Notes: generated by a model not told the origin, from the letters alone. Positions 44,319 through 54,908 are shown, counted from the first letter of the stretch. The stretch: 64,000 nt of DNA from Prochlorococcus marinus CUG1433 (GCA_017644425.1 JAEPLN010000001.1:248001-312000); one strand, 5' to 3'. Numbers and translations are program-made.

Positions 44319-45062
44319 TTAATTTAAAAAATATGAATATAAAACTAGAGCAAAGATAGCAAAAACAGATGCAATACTTGTCTGAATAGCATTTACTAAT
44401 TCATTACTTAATTTATATTTGTTTTGAAATTTAGCTCCAATAATACTTTCAGAAAGTGTTGCAAAGAATCCAGAAAATACAACAATTATAAAATGATATT
44501 TTGTAGAAATAATTGATAGACGAAGCATTACAAAGGCCATAAATATTGATCCCAAAAAACTAGCTAATGTCCCTTCTAAACTTACTCCTCCTTCTGTTCC
44601 TCTATCAACCTTTTTAAGAGAAGTAATTAAATATGTATCCTTCCCAAACCTTTTCCCAATTTCGCTGCCAAAAGTATCCGCCAACTTTGCAGCAAAACTT
44701 GCAGCAAATCCTATTTTAAAAATCACTACATTGGCGGGATTAAATTTAGTCATAATTGCAAGAAATAATCCTGTAGCTGCGGAGCCCCATACATTTTCAG
44801 GACCTCTTCTCCCACCTCTTTTTTCAGCTATTCCTTGTTCTTTTTTAAATTTAAAACCTATTTTAGTAACGAGAGATCCAAATATTAAATAAATTACAAC
44901 TGACATCCATCCCTGCCAAGACAAACAACCCCACAAAATTGTTCCTAAAATACCTGCACTAATCCAACCACCTTTTGTCATCAAAGGAATCTTGCAAAAT
45001 ATATAAATCAAAATAAAATTAATAAAAAAACCTATAAAAAATTGATTTCTAATTAAATCCAT
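44319..45062 (-). CDS. DUF92 family membrane protein
   Basis: A 247-aa integral membrane protein with about six hydrophobic spans. It has RRGPENVWGSAATGLFLA, FAASFAAKLADTFGSEIG and VDRGTEGGVSLEGTLASF, characteristic of DUF92. The plant member VTE6 is a phytyl-phosphate kinase in tocopherol/phylloquinone synthesis. A like role here is inference. Confidence 0.88.
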   Translation of the reverse strand: MDLIRNQFFIGFFINFILIYIFCKIPLMTKGGWISAGILGTILWGCLSWQGWMSVVIYLIFGSLVTKIGFKFKKEQGIAEKRGGRRGPENVWGSAATGLFLAIMTKFNPANVVIFKIGFAASFAAKLADTFGSEIGKRFGKDTYLITSLKKVDRGTEGGVSLEGTLASFLGSIFMAFVMLRLSIISTKYHFIIVVFSGFFATLSESIIGAKFQNKYKLSNELVNAIQTSIASVFAIFALVLYSYFLN

Positions 45063-45068
45063 ATTTAT

Positions 45069-45842
45069 CTAATTACTTAATTTCAAATCAATTCTCCATT
45101 GATTTAGAATTGATGATGCGTTAATACTAGCTGTTGAAGTTCTTAAGATAGTATCAGAAAGTTTAACAAAGGTAATATTATTTTTATTAAAAAAATCAAT
45201 TTCTTTAGAGGACCAACCTCCTTCAGGGCCGATTACATTCCAAAAAATACCTCCTTTTTTATTCTCAAATTCTTGCTGTTTTCTTAACCATTTATTTAAG
45301 TCATACATTGTTTCTTCTCTAGTTATAGAAATTGAAACTCTTTCTTGATTATCTCTACTTTTTAACCATTCAATAATATCCATACCATCTAAAATAAATG
45401 GTTTCCATAATCTCTCACTTTGCTCAACTGCTTCTTTGATAATTGAATTCCATCTCAAAAGTTTTCTCGAAAAATTTAAATTTTTGTTTACCTGTCTTTC
45501 TGAAAATAATGGCTGTATATAATCAATTCCTATTTCAGTACACATTTTTAAAATATCCTCAAAACCACTTTTTGGTATAACAACAGCTATTCCTAATAGG
45601 TAAATTTCTTGTTCTTGAAATAAATAAGGTTTTTTTAATTGAATTATTTCTAAACAATCATTTTTAACTTTTATAGCTTTCCATAATGAGCCCTCTCCGT
45701 TAGCTATAAATATTTCTTTACCATTTTTTATCCTCATTACTTTATTTAAATAATGAGCCTCTTCTTTAGAAAGTTCTAAGTTTTTGTTCTTAATATTTTC
45801 AATTCTCTCATGGGAAATTATTAATCTAGTTAAGTCTTCCAT
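45069..45842 (-). CDS. rsmE: 16S rRNA (uracil-1498-N3)-methyltransferase RsmE
   Basis: A 257-aa SPOUT-class enzyme. It has an N-terminal PUA-like part (EEAHYLNKVMRIKNGKEI), IPKSGFEDILKMCTEIGID, and the knot motif IGPEGGWSSKEIDFF followed by LSDTILRTSTASI. It methylates U1498 of 16S rRNA. It is 6 bp upstream of the DUF92 gene in the same direction. Confidence 0.93.
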   Translation of the reverse strand: MEDLTRLIISHERIENIKNKNLELSKEEAHYLNKVMRIKNGKEIFIANGEGSLWKAIKVKNDCLEIIQLKKPYLFQEQEIYLLGIAVVIPKSGFEDILKMCTEIGIDYIQPLFSERQVNKNLNFSRKLLRWNSIIKEAVEQSERLWKPFILDGMDIIEWLKSRDNQERVSISITREETMYDLNKWLRKQQEFENKKGGIFWNVIGPEGGWSSKEIDFFNKNNITFVKLSDTILRTSTASINASSILNQWRIDLKLSN

Positions 45843-45851
45843 CTAAAACAC

Positions 45852-46295
45852 TTAATCTTTGAAAACTAAATCTTCATGTTCTTCAATTGCCCAATCATTA
45901 TTTTCACCCCCAATAATTAACTCTTCAATTTTTACATAATTATTTGATATCTCATTCAAAGAATTTATTAATATATCTATTGAAATGGAGTCTGAAGTTC
46001 CAAAATCAACCCAACATCTTCCCCAAAAATTTTGATATTCCATAATTCCTAAATTATGCATTAAGGCTGGAAGAGATGCATTTTTTTGATCATTATCGTA
46101 GGACATCCAACTCAGATCGGAACCCTCTTCATGAGTTTGCAAATTTTCAGAATTAAATCCACCTAATCTTCCTAAAACGTACCAACTATCAAAAACACCA
46201 TCTAGATAATTTTTTTCATCTTGAGTTGGTGATTCTGCAAACCTGATCCATATCCAACAATTAAAAGGATCAACTTCCCTAAAAATAATATTCAT
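45852..46295 (-). CDS. DUF3531 family protein
   Basis: A 147-aa soluble protein with FREVDPFNCWIWIRF near the start, FDSWYVLGRLGGFNSEN, and FWGRCWVDFGTSD. These match DUF3531, a family of cyanobacteria and plastids with unknown function. It precedes rsmE by 9 bp and is probably co-transcribed. Confidence 0.85.
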   Translation of the reverse strand: MNIIFREVDPFNCWIWIRFAESPTQDEKNYLDGVFDSWYVLGRLGGFNSENLQTHEEGSDLSWMSYDNDQKNASLPALMHNLGIMEYQNFWGRCWVDFGTSDSISIDILINSLNEISNNYVKIEELIIGGENNDWAIEEHEDLVFKD

Positions 46296-46378
46296 ATTGA
46301 CTAATAACTTTTTAGATCTACAGCTATTATAAGTAAGTTATTACTAGATTAAAATTCATACCTATAACTTAATTAATA

Positions 46379-47026
46379 ATGCTTGACTTAAAAGAAATAT
46401 CTTATCAACCCCAAACTGGTGAAAGAAAAATAATAGACAATTTAAATTTAAAAGTTCATGAAAATGAAATCATTTTAATTTGCGGCAATAGTGGTACTGG
46501 GAAAACAACACTACTCGAAATAATAAGCGGATTAACAAATCCACAAAAAGGGAAAATTGCTTGGAAGAATAAAATTTTATCTTCTAGACAAAGAAGATGG
46601 TTTTGTGGAGTAGTATTCCAATTTCCCGAAAGATACTTTATAGGTACAACCATTGGGAAAGAATTAAAAATTGGCCATAAATCTTTAAGAGAAAAAAATA
46701 TAGAAATAGTTTTAAATAAAGTTGGTTTAAAAAATATTAATCTAACTCAACCACCAGAACAGCTAAGTGGAGGACAACAAAGGCGGTTAGCTGTAGCAGT
46801 TCAACTACTTAGAAACCCCTCAATTCTTTTACTGGACGAACCAACTGCTGGATTAGACTATTCAATGAGAAATGACGTGAAGAATTTAATTCTTGATTTA
46901 AAAAATAAAAATACAATTATTATTGTTACTCATGAACCTGCCTTATTTGAGGGAATTCCTTCTAGAATATTATTCTTGGAGAAAGGGAAAATCAAAAATT
47001 TCATGAAAGAAAATCATGCAGGATAA
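46379..47026 (+). CDS. ABC transporter ATP-binding protein
   Basis: A 215-aa ATPase with Walker [14 protein letters not shown], signature [15 protein letters not shown] and Walker [22 protein letters not shown] is of the CbiO/EcfA type, as in the plastid ABCI11 proteins. No permease gene is adjacent. Its end overlaps hslO by 11 bp. The substrate is unknown. Confidence 0.88.
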   Translation: MLDLKEISYQPQTGERKIIDNLNLKVHENEIILICGNSGTGKTTLLEIISGLTNPQKGKIAWKNKILSSRQRRWFCGVVFQFPERYFIGTTIGKELKIGHKSLREKNIEIVLNKVGLKNINLTQPPEQLSGGQQRRLAVAVQLLRNPSILLLDEPTAGLDYSMRNDVKNLILDLKNKNTIIIVTHEPALFEGIPSRILFLEKGKIKNFMKENHAG

Positions 47027-47924
47027 GATAGTTCGGGCTACTGCAGCAAATGGAGGAATAAGATTAGTTGCGGTCTTAACAACAGAATCTTCTTTAGAAG
47101 CAAAAAAAAGACACGGTCTTTCTTATTTAACTACCTGTATCTTAGGAAGAGCATTTAGTGCTTCACTGCTTTTAGCAAGTTCGATGAAGATAATGCATGG
47201 GAGAGTTACTTTAAGAGTTAGATCTGACGGACCTTTAAAAGGATTACTAGTTGATGCAGGTAGAGATGGAAAAGTTAGGGGTTATGTAGGAAATCCGAAT
47301 TTAGAATTGGACCTAGTCAAAATAGATAATAATAAATATTCTTTTGATTTCACAAAAGCATTAGGTACAGGATATTTAAATGTAATTAGAGATAGTGGAT
47401 TTGGAGAACCCTTTACAAGCACTGTTGAATTAGTAAATGGGAATATTGCTGAAGACTTAGCTTCATATTTATATCATTCAGAGCAAACTCCCTCTGCTGT
47501 ATTTATTGGAGAAAAAATTCAAAATAAAAGTGTTATTTGTAGTGGTGGCCTATTAGCTCAAGTTTTACCTAAAAAAGATACTGACCCTCTGCTAGTCTCA
47601 CTACTTGAAGAAAGATGCAAAGAAATTAATTCTTTCAGCGAAGATCTATTTAAGTCAAAAGATAATCTTCTTGAGTTAATTAGAAATATATTTCCCGATA
47701 TTGACGATAAATCTATCTCTGAAAAAGCTCGTTCTCAAGAAGTGAGTTTTAAATGCAAGTGTTCCAAACAAAGAAGTTTAAACGCGATGAAAATGCTTGA
47801 TAAGAGCGAGTTAGAGGACATCCTCAAGAAAGATGGCAAAGCAGAGTTGGTTTGTGAATTTTGTAAAAATAAATATCTTATAAGTTATGAAGAAATTAAA
47901 TTTATGATAGAAAATCAATCATAA
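47016..47924 (+). CDS. hslO: Hsp33 redox-regulated chaperone
   Basis: A 302-aa protein. The N-terminal domain ([23 protein letters not shown]-like [10 protein letters not shown]) is followed by the C-terminal zinc-binding CKC (FKCKCSKQR) and CEFC ([11 protein letters not shown]). Oxidation of these Cys turns the chaperone on. It overlaps the ABC ATPase gene at its start and the CPP1-like gene at its end by 6 bp. Confidence 0.95.
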   Translation: MQDKIVRATAANGGIRLVAVLTTESSLEAKKRHGLSYLTTCILGRAFSASLLLASSMKIMHGRVTLRVRSDGPLKGLLVDAGRDGKVRGYVGNPNLELDLVKIDNNKYSFDFTKALGTGYLNVIRDSGFGEPFTSTVELVNGNIAEDLASYLYHSEQTPSAVFIGEKIQNKSVICSGGLLAQVLPKKDTDPLLVSLLEERCKEINSFSEDLFKSKDNLLELIRNIFPDIDDKSISEKARSQEVSFKCKCSKQRSLNAMKMLDKSELEDILKKDGKAELVCEFCKNKYLISYEEIKFMIENQS

Positions 47925-48593
47925 AAAAATTACGCCTAGCCATAAAATAACCATAGCCGGAATACTTTGAATTTTTTGTATTGATAAAGAGTTGTTTGAT
48001 ACTTCCTGAATGAAAGAATTATTTTCAAGCAATCCACCAAATATTAATCCTATCGAGAGAAAGGTAACACTCCAACCCAGAGAACCTATAAATCTTTTCC
48101 CTGATTTAATTTGAGTATAGGTAAGTATTAATGTTGAGATAGAGAGCAAAAGTCTATTATTATAGTCTGGACTGATAAATAACAAAATTAAAAATAAAAA
48201 CCCAACAGATATTTTTATTGAAAGATTATCAAATGAGGGGGTAGTTATTTTTGGCAGACTATACTGACTTGAATTGTTAGAGTTATTATTTAAATTTTTT
48301 ATCTTAGAAAGAAGTGGGAAGTTATTATTGGTAAATTGATTAATTTGTTTTTCTTTTTTTGAGGCACTCACAGCTTCATAGCTTACATTTCCTGATTGCC
48401 TGGCTTTCAAACTACCCATGAGTAATTGATCAAAGGAAGATTCTATTTTCGCTTTTAAAATTAAGTCTTCACCAGCCTCTTTAACTTTAATATCTCTAGC
48501 CTTCTGAATATCCTCAAAAGCAGCACCTTCTTTTACACCTAAAATTTCATAAGGTGATTTTTCGTTATTGTTTTTATTACTGTTTGAATCCAA
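47919..48593 (-). CDS. CPP1-like (DUF3353) membrane protein
   Basis: A 224-aa protein. A J-like N-terminal domain ([20 protein letters not shown], no HPD visible) is followed by a linker and about four membrane spans. Plant CPP1/CDF1 and cyanobacterial relatives act as chaperones of protochlorophyllide reductase. The role here is inferred from the layout. Confidence 0.8.
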   Translation of the reverse strand: MDSNSNKNNNEKSPYEILGVKEGAAFEDIQKARDIKVKEAGEDLILKAKIESSFDQLLMGSLKARQSGNVSYEAVSASKKEKQINQFTNNNFPLLSKIKNLNNNSNNSSQYSLPKITTPSFDNLSIKISVGFLFLILLFISPDYNNRLLLSISTLILTYTQIKSGKRFIGSLGWSVTFLSIGLIFGGLLENNSFIQEVSNNSLSIQKIQSIPAMVILWLGVIFL

Positions 48594-48644
48594 AATTTTT
48601 TACCAATACTAACAGATTAACTAATTTTATAATCCATTAAGACT

Positions 48645-50282
48645 TTATAAAGCAATTGGTTCGACTCCACTAACAACGGGCGCAACTTTGTTTAAATTTA
48701 ATTGATTATTGTCTTCAACAAACTGATTTAGATTCCACTCATTTTTGAAAAGAATAACTGGCCTATTCCAACAATCTTTAACTATTTTACAGTTGAATAT
48801 TCTGCCTAGTTTTTCAATGGCTGGCCATCCATCAGAAATCCATCTAGCCAATTGATATGGCATTGCTTCAAGATTTGCATCTACACCATATTCACTTTTT
48901 AATCTGTGAGTTACTACCTCCAACTGCAATTGACCAACGGCTGCGAGTATAGGGTCTCTTTTACTCTCATCAAAGTCATAAAGAATCTGAACAGCTCCTT
49001 CTTCTCGAAGTTCATTAACACCCTTTCTAAAGTTTTTAAATGCTGAGGGATTTGGATTTCTTAGCCAGCTGAATATTTCAGGACTAAAGGATGGTATGCC
49101 CTCATATTCCAGATGAGCACCCGTATAAAGAGTATCTCCAATAGAAAACATCCCTGGATTATTTAAACCAATAACATCTCCAGGATAGGCATCATCAACT
49201 ACTTCTCTATCTTGCCCAAATATTTTTTGTGGTCTTGATAATCTAATTGTTTTCCCAGTTCTGGAATGTTTAACTGACATATCCTTTTCAAATTTGCCAC
49301 TACAAACTCTTATAAAAGCAACCCTATCTCTGTGCTTTGGATCCATATTTGCCTGAAGCTTAAAAACAAACCCACTAAATTCATCGCTTGCAGGTTCAAT
49401 ATCCCCTTTATTACTATTTCTTGAAGTTGGTTTTTGTGCCATTTTTAAAAAACTATCTAAAAATGGCCTTACGCCAAAATTAGTCATGGCAGATCCAAAG
49501 AAAACTGGTGTTAAAGAGCCATTAAAAACATTTTCTTTTTCAAATTTAGATCCTGCCTCATCAAGAACCTCCAATTCTTCAAGTGAGTTTTCAAGTAAAT
49601 CTCTTTCTACATATTTTGATAGCTCTTTATCTTCAAGACTTAATCTTTTCTCATTCGATTGTTTCCCTCTCACTGCTTTATCAAATAAAATCACCTCTCT
49701 TGAAAATCTATCAATAACCCCTCTAAATTCCTCGCCACTCCCAATTGGCCAGTTTATAGGTAGGGTATTTAATCCAAGTTCTGATTCAATTTCATCAAGT
49801 AAAGAAAATGGCTCTCTTCCTGGTCTATCCATTTTATTTATGAAAGTAAATATTGGTATTTTTCGCATCTTGCAAACTTCAAACAATTTTCTAGTTTGAG
49901 GTTCTAGTCCTTTAGCAGCATCTTCCAACATAACTGCATTATCAGCAGCAGCTAATGTTCTATAAGTATCTTCGGAGAAATCTTGGTGTCCTGGTGTATC
50001 TAATAGATTAATTACAGATCTTTCATATTCAAATTGCAATACAGTTGATGTAATAGAAATACCTCTTTGTTTCTCAAGTTCCATCCAGTCTGAGGTTGCT
50101 TTTCTCTGATTACCCCTAGCTTTTACTGCTCCTGCCTGTTGAATGGCACCTCCATACAAAAGAAGCTTCTCGGTAAGAGTCGTTTTCCCAGCATCTGGAT
50201 GTGAAATAATAGCAAAATTTCTTCTTTTATTTACCGCATCCAGTATTTCTTTATTATTTAGAATTTTAGTACCTAAGCTCAT
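48645..50282 (-). CDS. prfC: peptide chain release factor 3
   Basis: A 545-aa translational GTPase. G1 [15 protein letters not shown]3 [20 protein letters not shown] and G4 [11 protein letters not shown] are present. The switch-I part [20 protein letters not shown] is characteristic of RF3 rather than EF-G. It removes RF1/RF2 from the ribosome after termination. Confidence 0.96.
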   Translation of the reverse strand: MSLGTKILNNKEILDAVNKRRNFAIISHPDAGKTTLTEKLLLYGGAIQQAGAVKARGNQRKATSDWMELEKQRGISITSTVLQFEYERSVINLLDTPGHQDFSEDTYRTLAAADNAVMLEDAAKGLEPQTRKLFEVCKMRKIPIFTFINKMDRPGREPFSLLDEIESELGLNTLPINWPIGSGEEFRGVIDRFSREVILFDKAVRGKQSNEKRLSLEDKELSKYVERDLLENSLEELEVLDEAGSKFEKENVFNGSLTPVFFGSAMTNFGVRPFLDSFLKMAQKPTSRNSNKGDIEPASDEFSGFVFKLQANMDPKHRDRVAFIRVCSGKFEKDMSVKHSRTGKTIRLSRPQKIFGQDREVVDDAYPGDVIGLNNPGMFSIGDTLYTGAHLEYEGIPSFSPEIFSWLRNPNPSAFKNFRKGVNELREEGAVQILYDFDESKRDPILAAVGQLQLEVVTHRLKSEYGVDANLEAMPYQLARWISDGWPAIEKLGRIFNCKIVKDCWNRPVILFKNEWNLNQFVEDNNQLNLNKVAPVVSGVEPIAL

Positions 50283-50313
50283 TTATACAATATAAGGGCC
50301 TTTCACTTAGTTC

Positions 50314-51009
50314 TTAAACATTACCATAGACTATTAAATAATTTTCACCTTCCTCAAAAACATCTAAAGAGGATAGATCATTCTCTAAGATGAAATTTTT
50401 TAACTCTTTAAAAGTATAAGAAGCTCTTAAAGAGGCATAATAATCATTAGTTAAAATCTCATTATATTTAGTTGAACATTGTGCTTTGAGTTCTAAAGCA
50501 GACTTTTCATCTAATGGCCTTTTTAAGTCCTTGTGAAAATTTACAGTAATATTACTAGATAAAATTCTTATTGTGTTGAAGAAATCTTCAAGATTGGTAA
50601 TGTGATGAATCAAACTGTTGCTTACAAGTAAGCTAATTCTTTTTTTTAATAAAAAATTATTTGATTTAATGTCTTTGATATCAGAACAAATGTAGCGTAA
50701 ATTTTTTAATTTTTTTTGATTATTAGAAATACTTTTATTATATTCTGCTCTCAAAATCATCTCTTTAGAACCATCTATTCCTACGACTGCAGTATTAGGC
50801 CATTTTATTGCTAACTTCTCAGAAATATTTCCTGGGCCACACCCTAAATCAACTATTAAATCTTTTTCACCTAAAGAAATATTTTTTTTCAAAAGATATT
50901 GATTTATTTGATTAATTAGATTAACTTCCCCTTCTGAAAAATCAGCTTTGTCATAAGAAATGACCTGCTCTTTTTCTTCCATTAATTCAGGTTCGGGGAC
51001 TCTTTCCAT
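50314..51009 (-). CDS. class I SAM-dependent methyltransferase
   Basis: A 231-aa protein. Motif I is LIVDLGCGPGNISEKLAI (about residues 47-64), followed by VVGIDGSKEMI. The N-terminal VPEPELMEEKEQVISYDKAD is typical of a cyanobacterial group of unknown substrate. It is divergent from nrdJ. Confidence 0.85.
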   Translation of the reverse strand: MERVPEPELMEEKEQVISYDKADFSEGEVNLINQINQYLLKKNISLGEKDLIVDLGCGPGNISEKLAIKWPNTAVVGIDGSKEMILRAEYNKSISNNQKKLKNLRYICSDIKDIKSNNFLLKKRISLLVSNSLIHHITNLEDFFNTIRILSSNITVNFHKDLKRPLDEKSALELKAQCSTKYNEILTNDYYASLRASYTFKELKNFILENDLSSLDVFEEGENYLIVYGNV

Positions 51010-51143
51010 ATCCTTTCTTGAAACAAAGATTTCATATTAAACATAATTCTACACAAACCGTTAAATAGTGGTAAGAATGGTTGCAGACGCCACAGGTAGA
51101 GTTATTCTTCCAGTACGGGTTATTTACATACTTTTTTTTTATC

Positions 51144-53477
51144 GTGACTGTTGCACCAAATAAAGCTTCTTCAGAGAGCAATTCCAATAATCTTAAAAAA
51201 GATGATTTTCCAAAGACTGCGCCAGCTGCTTACCCAGTTTTTTTCAGATCTTATAGTAGAAAAACTTCATCTGGCAAAAGGGAGAACTGGAGCGAAGTAG
51301 GCGAAAGGAATTTATCGGGATTAAAAGAATTAGGAAAACTTTCTGAAGAAGAATTAATCCTAATGAGAGAAATGCAAAGTAACCAAAAAGCTCAGCCTTC
51401 AGGAAGATGGTTATGGATAGGCGGAACCCCTTGGATTAATAAGAACCAAAATTTCTCAGGAGCATACAATTGTACCTCAACAAACTTAATTGATTGGGAA
51501 GCCTTCGCATTAATGATGGACTTAGCAATGATGGGATGTGGAACAGGTGCAATAATTGAGCCTCATTTTATAAATAATCTACCTACGGTAATTAACAAAA
51601 TAAACATTAAATCAGTCAGTGAAGTTGGAATAACTCCTAAAGATCAAAGAGAAGAAAAGTCATCAATAGAAATTAAAGGAAAAGATCTTCATATCAAAGT
51701 TGGAGATAGCAGAAGAGGATGGGTAGATAGCTATAAATATCTTCTTGAGGCATCGAGTAACGAGAGTCTTGAAAGAGAAATTGATGTTTATATTGATTTG
51801 GAAGATATTAGGCCTGCGGGAGAATCATTAAAAGGTTTTGGTGGTATGGCAAATCCTATCAAATTGAAAGATCTTTACTCTAGAGTCGCATCACTTCTTG
51901 GAAAGGCAATTGGTAGGAAATTAAGCACAGTAGAGTGTTGTTTATTAATTGATGAAGCTGCAGTAACCATAGTTGCTGGGAATATAAGAAGAAGTGCTGG
52001 GATGAGACAATTTGCTTCAGATGATAAGGAAGCCGCATCAGCAAAAGAAAATTTATGGAGTCAAGATGAGAATGGTAATTGGAGAATAGATCCTGAAAAA
52101 GATGCCCTCAGAATGGCCAATCATACTAGGGTTTACCATACAAAACCCACTTACCAAACTGTTTTGGATGCAGTAACAAAACAATTCCATTCAGGTGAGG
52201 GAGCTATTCAATTTGCACCAGAAGCAATCGCAAGGTCAAATGCAGATATTCTCAAAGATGATGAATTGAGAAAGGAATTTATTGAAATCTACTCAGAACA
52301 AGGCAAGGATGAAGCGAGAAATTGGATAAATAGTAGTTATGGTCCTTTTTCAGAAGAAGAGTTAGACCACAGGATGAGCCGATATGGACTTAACCCTTGT
52401 GGGGAGATCTTGGGAAATGATTTCCATTGCAATTTGGCTGAAGTTCATTTAAATCAGATTGATCCAGGAAATTTTGAAGAGCAAAAAAAAGCTTTTAAAG
52501 CAGCCGCTCTTTCTGTAGCATGCTTACTTAATCATGAATTTGAAGTTGAGCGTTACAGAAAAAGTAGGGAATATGATCCTATCGTAGGAGTAAGTTTCAC
52601 TGGATTATTTGATTTTTGTGTCCATGCCTTTGGGACGCCATGGTTGAAATGGTGGGAAGCAGGAAGGCCAAATTGCGAAGAAGGGAAGGCCTTCAAAGAA
52701 AAGGAAGCTAAATTCTTAGATTCTTGGAGAAAAATAGTAAAAGAAACTGTATGGGAATATTGTGATAAGCATAATCTAAGGAGACCAAATAGATGCACAA
52801 CAGTTCAGCCAGCTGGAACTAAAAGTCTTCTTACTGGAGCAGCTCCAGGTTGGCATCCTCCAAAGGCTCAAAGATTCATAAGAAGAATAACTTTCAGGAA
52901 AAATGACCCAATCGCTTTAGCTTGCATGGATTATGGTTACTCAGTTGTTCCATCTCAATCTGATAAAGATGAAAATGGTTGCTTGCTCGATAATCCATTT
53001 GATCCAAGATGTACAGAATGGTTAGTTGAAATCCCTACAGAAGTTAGTTGGGCAAATATAGACGGCGCAGACCAAATAGACATCAATAATTTCTCAGCAT
53101 TAGCTCAATTTGATTTTTACATGCAAGTGCAGAAATTTTACACAGAGCATAATACCTCTGCAACCGTAGAATTTAGAGAAAATGAAATCGAGGATTTAGC
53201 TAAGGCCATTCATAATGCAATAGAAAATAATGAGGGATATATTTCAGCAGCATTGCTGGCTAGATTTAGTGCTAACGCTACTTTTCCGAGATTACCCTTT
53301 GAACCAATAAGTAAAGAGGAATATATATCATTGCAGAATAAAGTAATAGAAAGGAAAGTCAATAACGATTTCTTTGACGCTCTTAATAAATATGATGTTG
53401 GAGAACTATCTGAAGCAGGACCAGCAGGTTGTGATTCAGATAAGTGCTTGCTTCCTCTTGCTAAACCAAAAGATTAA
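51144..53477 (+). CDS. nrdJ: class II (B12-dependent) ribonucleotide reductase NrdJ
   Basis: A 777-aa adenosylcobalamin-dependent reductase that makes deoxyribonucleotides. It has YNCTSTNLIDWEAFALMMDL and MGCGTGAII, GNIRRSAGM, the active-site LNPCGEILGNDFHCNLAEV, a nucleotide part (TVQPAGTKSLLTGAAPGWHP), and a C-terminal redox pair GCDSDKC. The frame extends to 51081, but the GTG at 51144 (MTVAPNKASS) fits better. No B12 riboswitch is seen upstream. Confidence 0.95.
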   Translation: MTVAPNKASSESNSNNLKKDDFPKTAPAAYPVFFRSYSRKTSSGKRENWSEVGERNLSGLKELGKLSEEELILMREMQSNQKAQPSGRWLWIGGTPWINKNQNFSGAYNCTSTNLIDWEAFALMMDLAMMGCGTGAIIEPHFINNLPTVINKINIKSVSEVGITPKDQREEKSSIEIKGKDLHIKVGDSRRGWVDSYKYLLEASSNESLEREIDVYIDLEDIRPAGESLKGFGGMANPIKLKDLYSRVASLLGKAIGRKLSTVECCLLIDEAAVTIVAGNIRRSAGMRQFASDDKEAASAKENLWSQDENGNWRIDPEKDALRMANHTRVYHTKPTYQTVLDAVTKQFHSGEGAIQFAPEAIARSNADILKDDELRKEFIEIYSEQGKDEARNWINSSYGPFSEEELDHRMSRYGLNPCGEILGNDFHCNLAEVHLNQIDPGNFEEQKKAFKAAALSVACLLNHEFEVERYRKSREYDPIVGVSFTGLFDFCVHAFGTPWLKWWEAGRPNCEEGKAFKEKEAKFLDSWRKIVKETVWEYCDKHNLRRPNRCTTVQPAGTKSLLTGAAPGWHPPKAQRFIRRITFRKNDPIALACMDYGYSVVPSQSDKDENGCLLDNPFDPRCTEWLVEIPTEVSWANIDGADQIDINNFSALAQFDFYMQVQKFYTEHNTSATVEFRENEIEDLAKAIHNAIENNEGYISAALLARFSANATFPRLPFEPISKEEYISLQNKVIERKVNNDFFDALNKYDVGELSEAGPAGCDSDKCLLPLAKPKD

Positions 53478-53566
53478 ATTTTGAATAATTTGTAAATAAA
53501 AAATATAAATTAGTTTTTAAAAATTTAATTTATGGCTACCTCTATAAATAGGGACATAAATTATTT

Positions 53567-53824
53567 ATGACATTAAGCTTAAATATTGGGAACTTGTTTA
53601 ATGATTCCTCCAGTCATGCATTGGTGGATGAGCTAAGAAAAAGAACATCAGAAGAGGATATCTTAGATTTTGAGGAAAAATTTAACTCCAAAAACGAAAA
53701 AAATCTACACATATATATATGTAGATTTCTAAAAAATAGATCAATATCCAGAGGGCTAGCCTCTAGATGGTTAATAACAATAATTGAAAACAAAGAATCA
53801 AAAATTGATGCTTTGCAAAAATAA
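53567..53824 (+). CDS. hypothetical protein, 85 aa
   Basis: Soluble helical protein, MTLSLNIGNLFNDSSSHALV at the start, then LRKRTSEEDILDFEEKFNSK. It is charged and has no membrane span. It is convergent to the 64-aa gene at 53830. The function is unknown. Confidence 0.55.
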   Translation: MTLSLNIGNLFNDSSSHALVDELRKRTSEEDILDFEEKFNSKNEKNLHIYICRFLKNRSISRGLASRWLITIIENKESKIDALQK

Positions 53825-53829
53825 AATAT

Positions 53830-54024
53830 TTAGGTCAGCCCTGATAGTTTCCATAGAGCAATTCCAAAAATTGAGAATCCCATAATAAAAGTAAAAGCCA
53901 AAGCATTTACCAATTGGACCTTATCATTCATTCTGTTTGCGAATGGTAATAATTGAGCAAATAATGGAGTCTCTTCAACTATTGCAGATTTTTTTACTGT
54001 AGGTTTTTTGCTTTTAGAAAACAT
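53830..54024 (-). CDS. small membrane protein, 64 aa
   Basis: A basic N-terminus (FSKSKKPTVKKSAI) is followed by FANRMNDKVQLVNALAF and one span (TFIMGFSIFGIALWKL). It has some likeness to Hli proteins in size and layout, but the ExxNGR chlorophyll-binding motif is missing, so I do not call it Hli. Confidence 0.55.
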   Translation of the reverse strand: MFSKSKKPTVKKSAIVEETPLFAQLLPFANRMNDKVQLVNALAFTFIMGFSIFGIALWKLSGLT

Positions 54025-54129
54025 AAAACAAATTTTATAATCTTAAGAATTTTACATTTAAAAGTTCATTAAATAAAAAATACTTCTCAAAAACGAACAA
54101 AATGTAACCTGTGAGAAATTAAGCCGGGA

Positions 54130-54153
54130 TTCTGATAAATATTTTTATCAGAA
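54130..54153. other. perfect 10-bp hairpin
   Basis: TTCTGATAAA and TTTATCAGAA pair around TATT. It lies in the gene-free stretch 54025-54328. No T-run follows on either strand, so a terminator is not certain; it may be part of a small RNA. Confidence 0.4.
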
Positions 54154-54235
54154 ACCTAATCTATCATTAATATATTAAGTTTATTTTTATAAACCTAGAC
54201 AAATAATTTTAATGGATGTTATTATAAATTTGTAG

Positions 54236-54328
54236 CATTCGCTACCAAAACGTTCAACTTGCGTATAGCAAGCCGCAGATCGACTTAAGCCATGGAACGG
54301 GGACTTAAGCGAAACCGGAGCTAAAAAA
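54236..54328 (+). ncRNA. structured leader of the DUF4278 peptide (Yfr6-like)
   Basis: The 5' region of the 33-codon gene is richer in GC than its surroundings and holds CGTTCAACTTGC-gtata-GCAAGC, then two copies of GACTTAAGC (54291-54299 and 54302-54310) able to pair with each other, and CCGGAGC before the ATG. This resembles the class of RNAs with short downstream peptides known in marine cyanobacteria (Yfr6 with a 33-aa frame; 'downstream-peptide'/glnA-type motif). The exact class is inference. Confidence 0.5.
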
Positions 54329-54430
54329 ATGACTCTAATTTACAGAGGACAAAAGTACATCCAGAACAAAGAAGCAGCTAAAAAGCAGCACAATGAACTA
54401 ACTTATAGAGGAAAAACTTACACAAGCTAG
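54329..54430 (+). CDS. DUF4278 peptide, 33 aa
   Basis: A short protein with a repeat: TLIYRGQKYI at the start and ELTYRGKTYTS at the end, the LxYRGxxY pattern of DUF4278. The ATG follows the structured leader directly, and a terminator follows the stop by 14 bp, so it is a small mRNA of its own. The function is unknown. Confidence 0.75.
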   Translation: MTLIYRGQKYIQNKEAAKKQHNELTYRGKTYTS

Positions 54431-54444
54431 TTTATTTAACCATT

Positions 54445-54475
54445 AAAAAAAAAAGCCACTGAAAGTGGCTTTTTT
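54445..54475 (+). terminator. bidirectional terminator after DUF4278 peptide
   Basis: AAAAAGCCACT and AGTGGCTTTTT form an 11-bp stem around GAA, with A-run before and T-run after. It ends the small mRNA at 54236-54430. Confidence 0.85.
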
Positions 54476-54564
54476 ATTATCCATTCTTAGACTAAACAAT
54501 AACTTAATACTTCTCACAAGCATTAAAATAATATGATTCAATTGCATTTATATATTAGATAACA

Positions 54565-54714
54565 ATGGCAGACCAAAAACCTTTATTTAAAGCACCATAT
54601 GACATAAAAGATGTTAGTGCTCTTTTCGCCATAGTTGCCTTCGTTTTAATAATCGCTGCCATAGTTGGGAATAACTTATTTGGTTTATTTCAACAAAATG
54701 TCAACTTTGGGTGA
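54565..54714 (+). CDS. 49-aa membrane peptide
   Basis: The ATG at 54565 opens MADQKPLFKAPYDIKDVSAL, followed by one span (FAIVAFVLIIAAIVGNNLFG) and a short tail. It stands alone. Its size suggests a small subunit of a thylakoid complex, but it matches none that I know. Confidence 0.6.
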   Translation: MADQKPLFKAPYDIKDVSALFAIVAFVLIIAAIVGNNLFGLFQQNVNFG

Positions 54715-54908
54715 TTTTTTTTGTGGCCTAAACTTTTGGACTAAATGTGGCTAATAATTGACTGTTATAACGACTTAACCCGTCATTTTTAAATAAAATT
54801 CCTCTCTCAGACAAGTTTCTTGAAATAAATTTTTAATCTTTGAATTTATAGACTATGACTAATTTCTTATGTTATAGTTTTGAAGTTCAACAAAACTGAA
54901 TAACCTCT

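Noticed and set aside
51010-51143. Possible cobalamin riboswitch before nrdJ.
   Set aside because: A GCCACAGG stretch is present, but I see no convincing B12-box fold, and the gap is short.
53830-54024. Hli protein.
   Set aside because: The size fits but the ExxNGR chlorophyll-binding motif is missing.
54121-54140. TAAGCCGGGATTCTGA resembles the complement of the 3' end of RNase P RNA (CAGAACCCGGCTTA).
   Set aside because: The conserved GAGGAAAGTCC core is absent from the surrounding 400 bp, which instead hold the DUF4278 unit.
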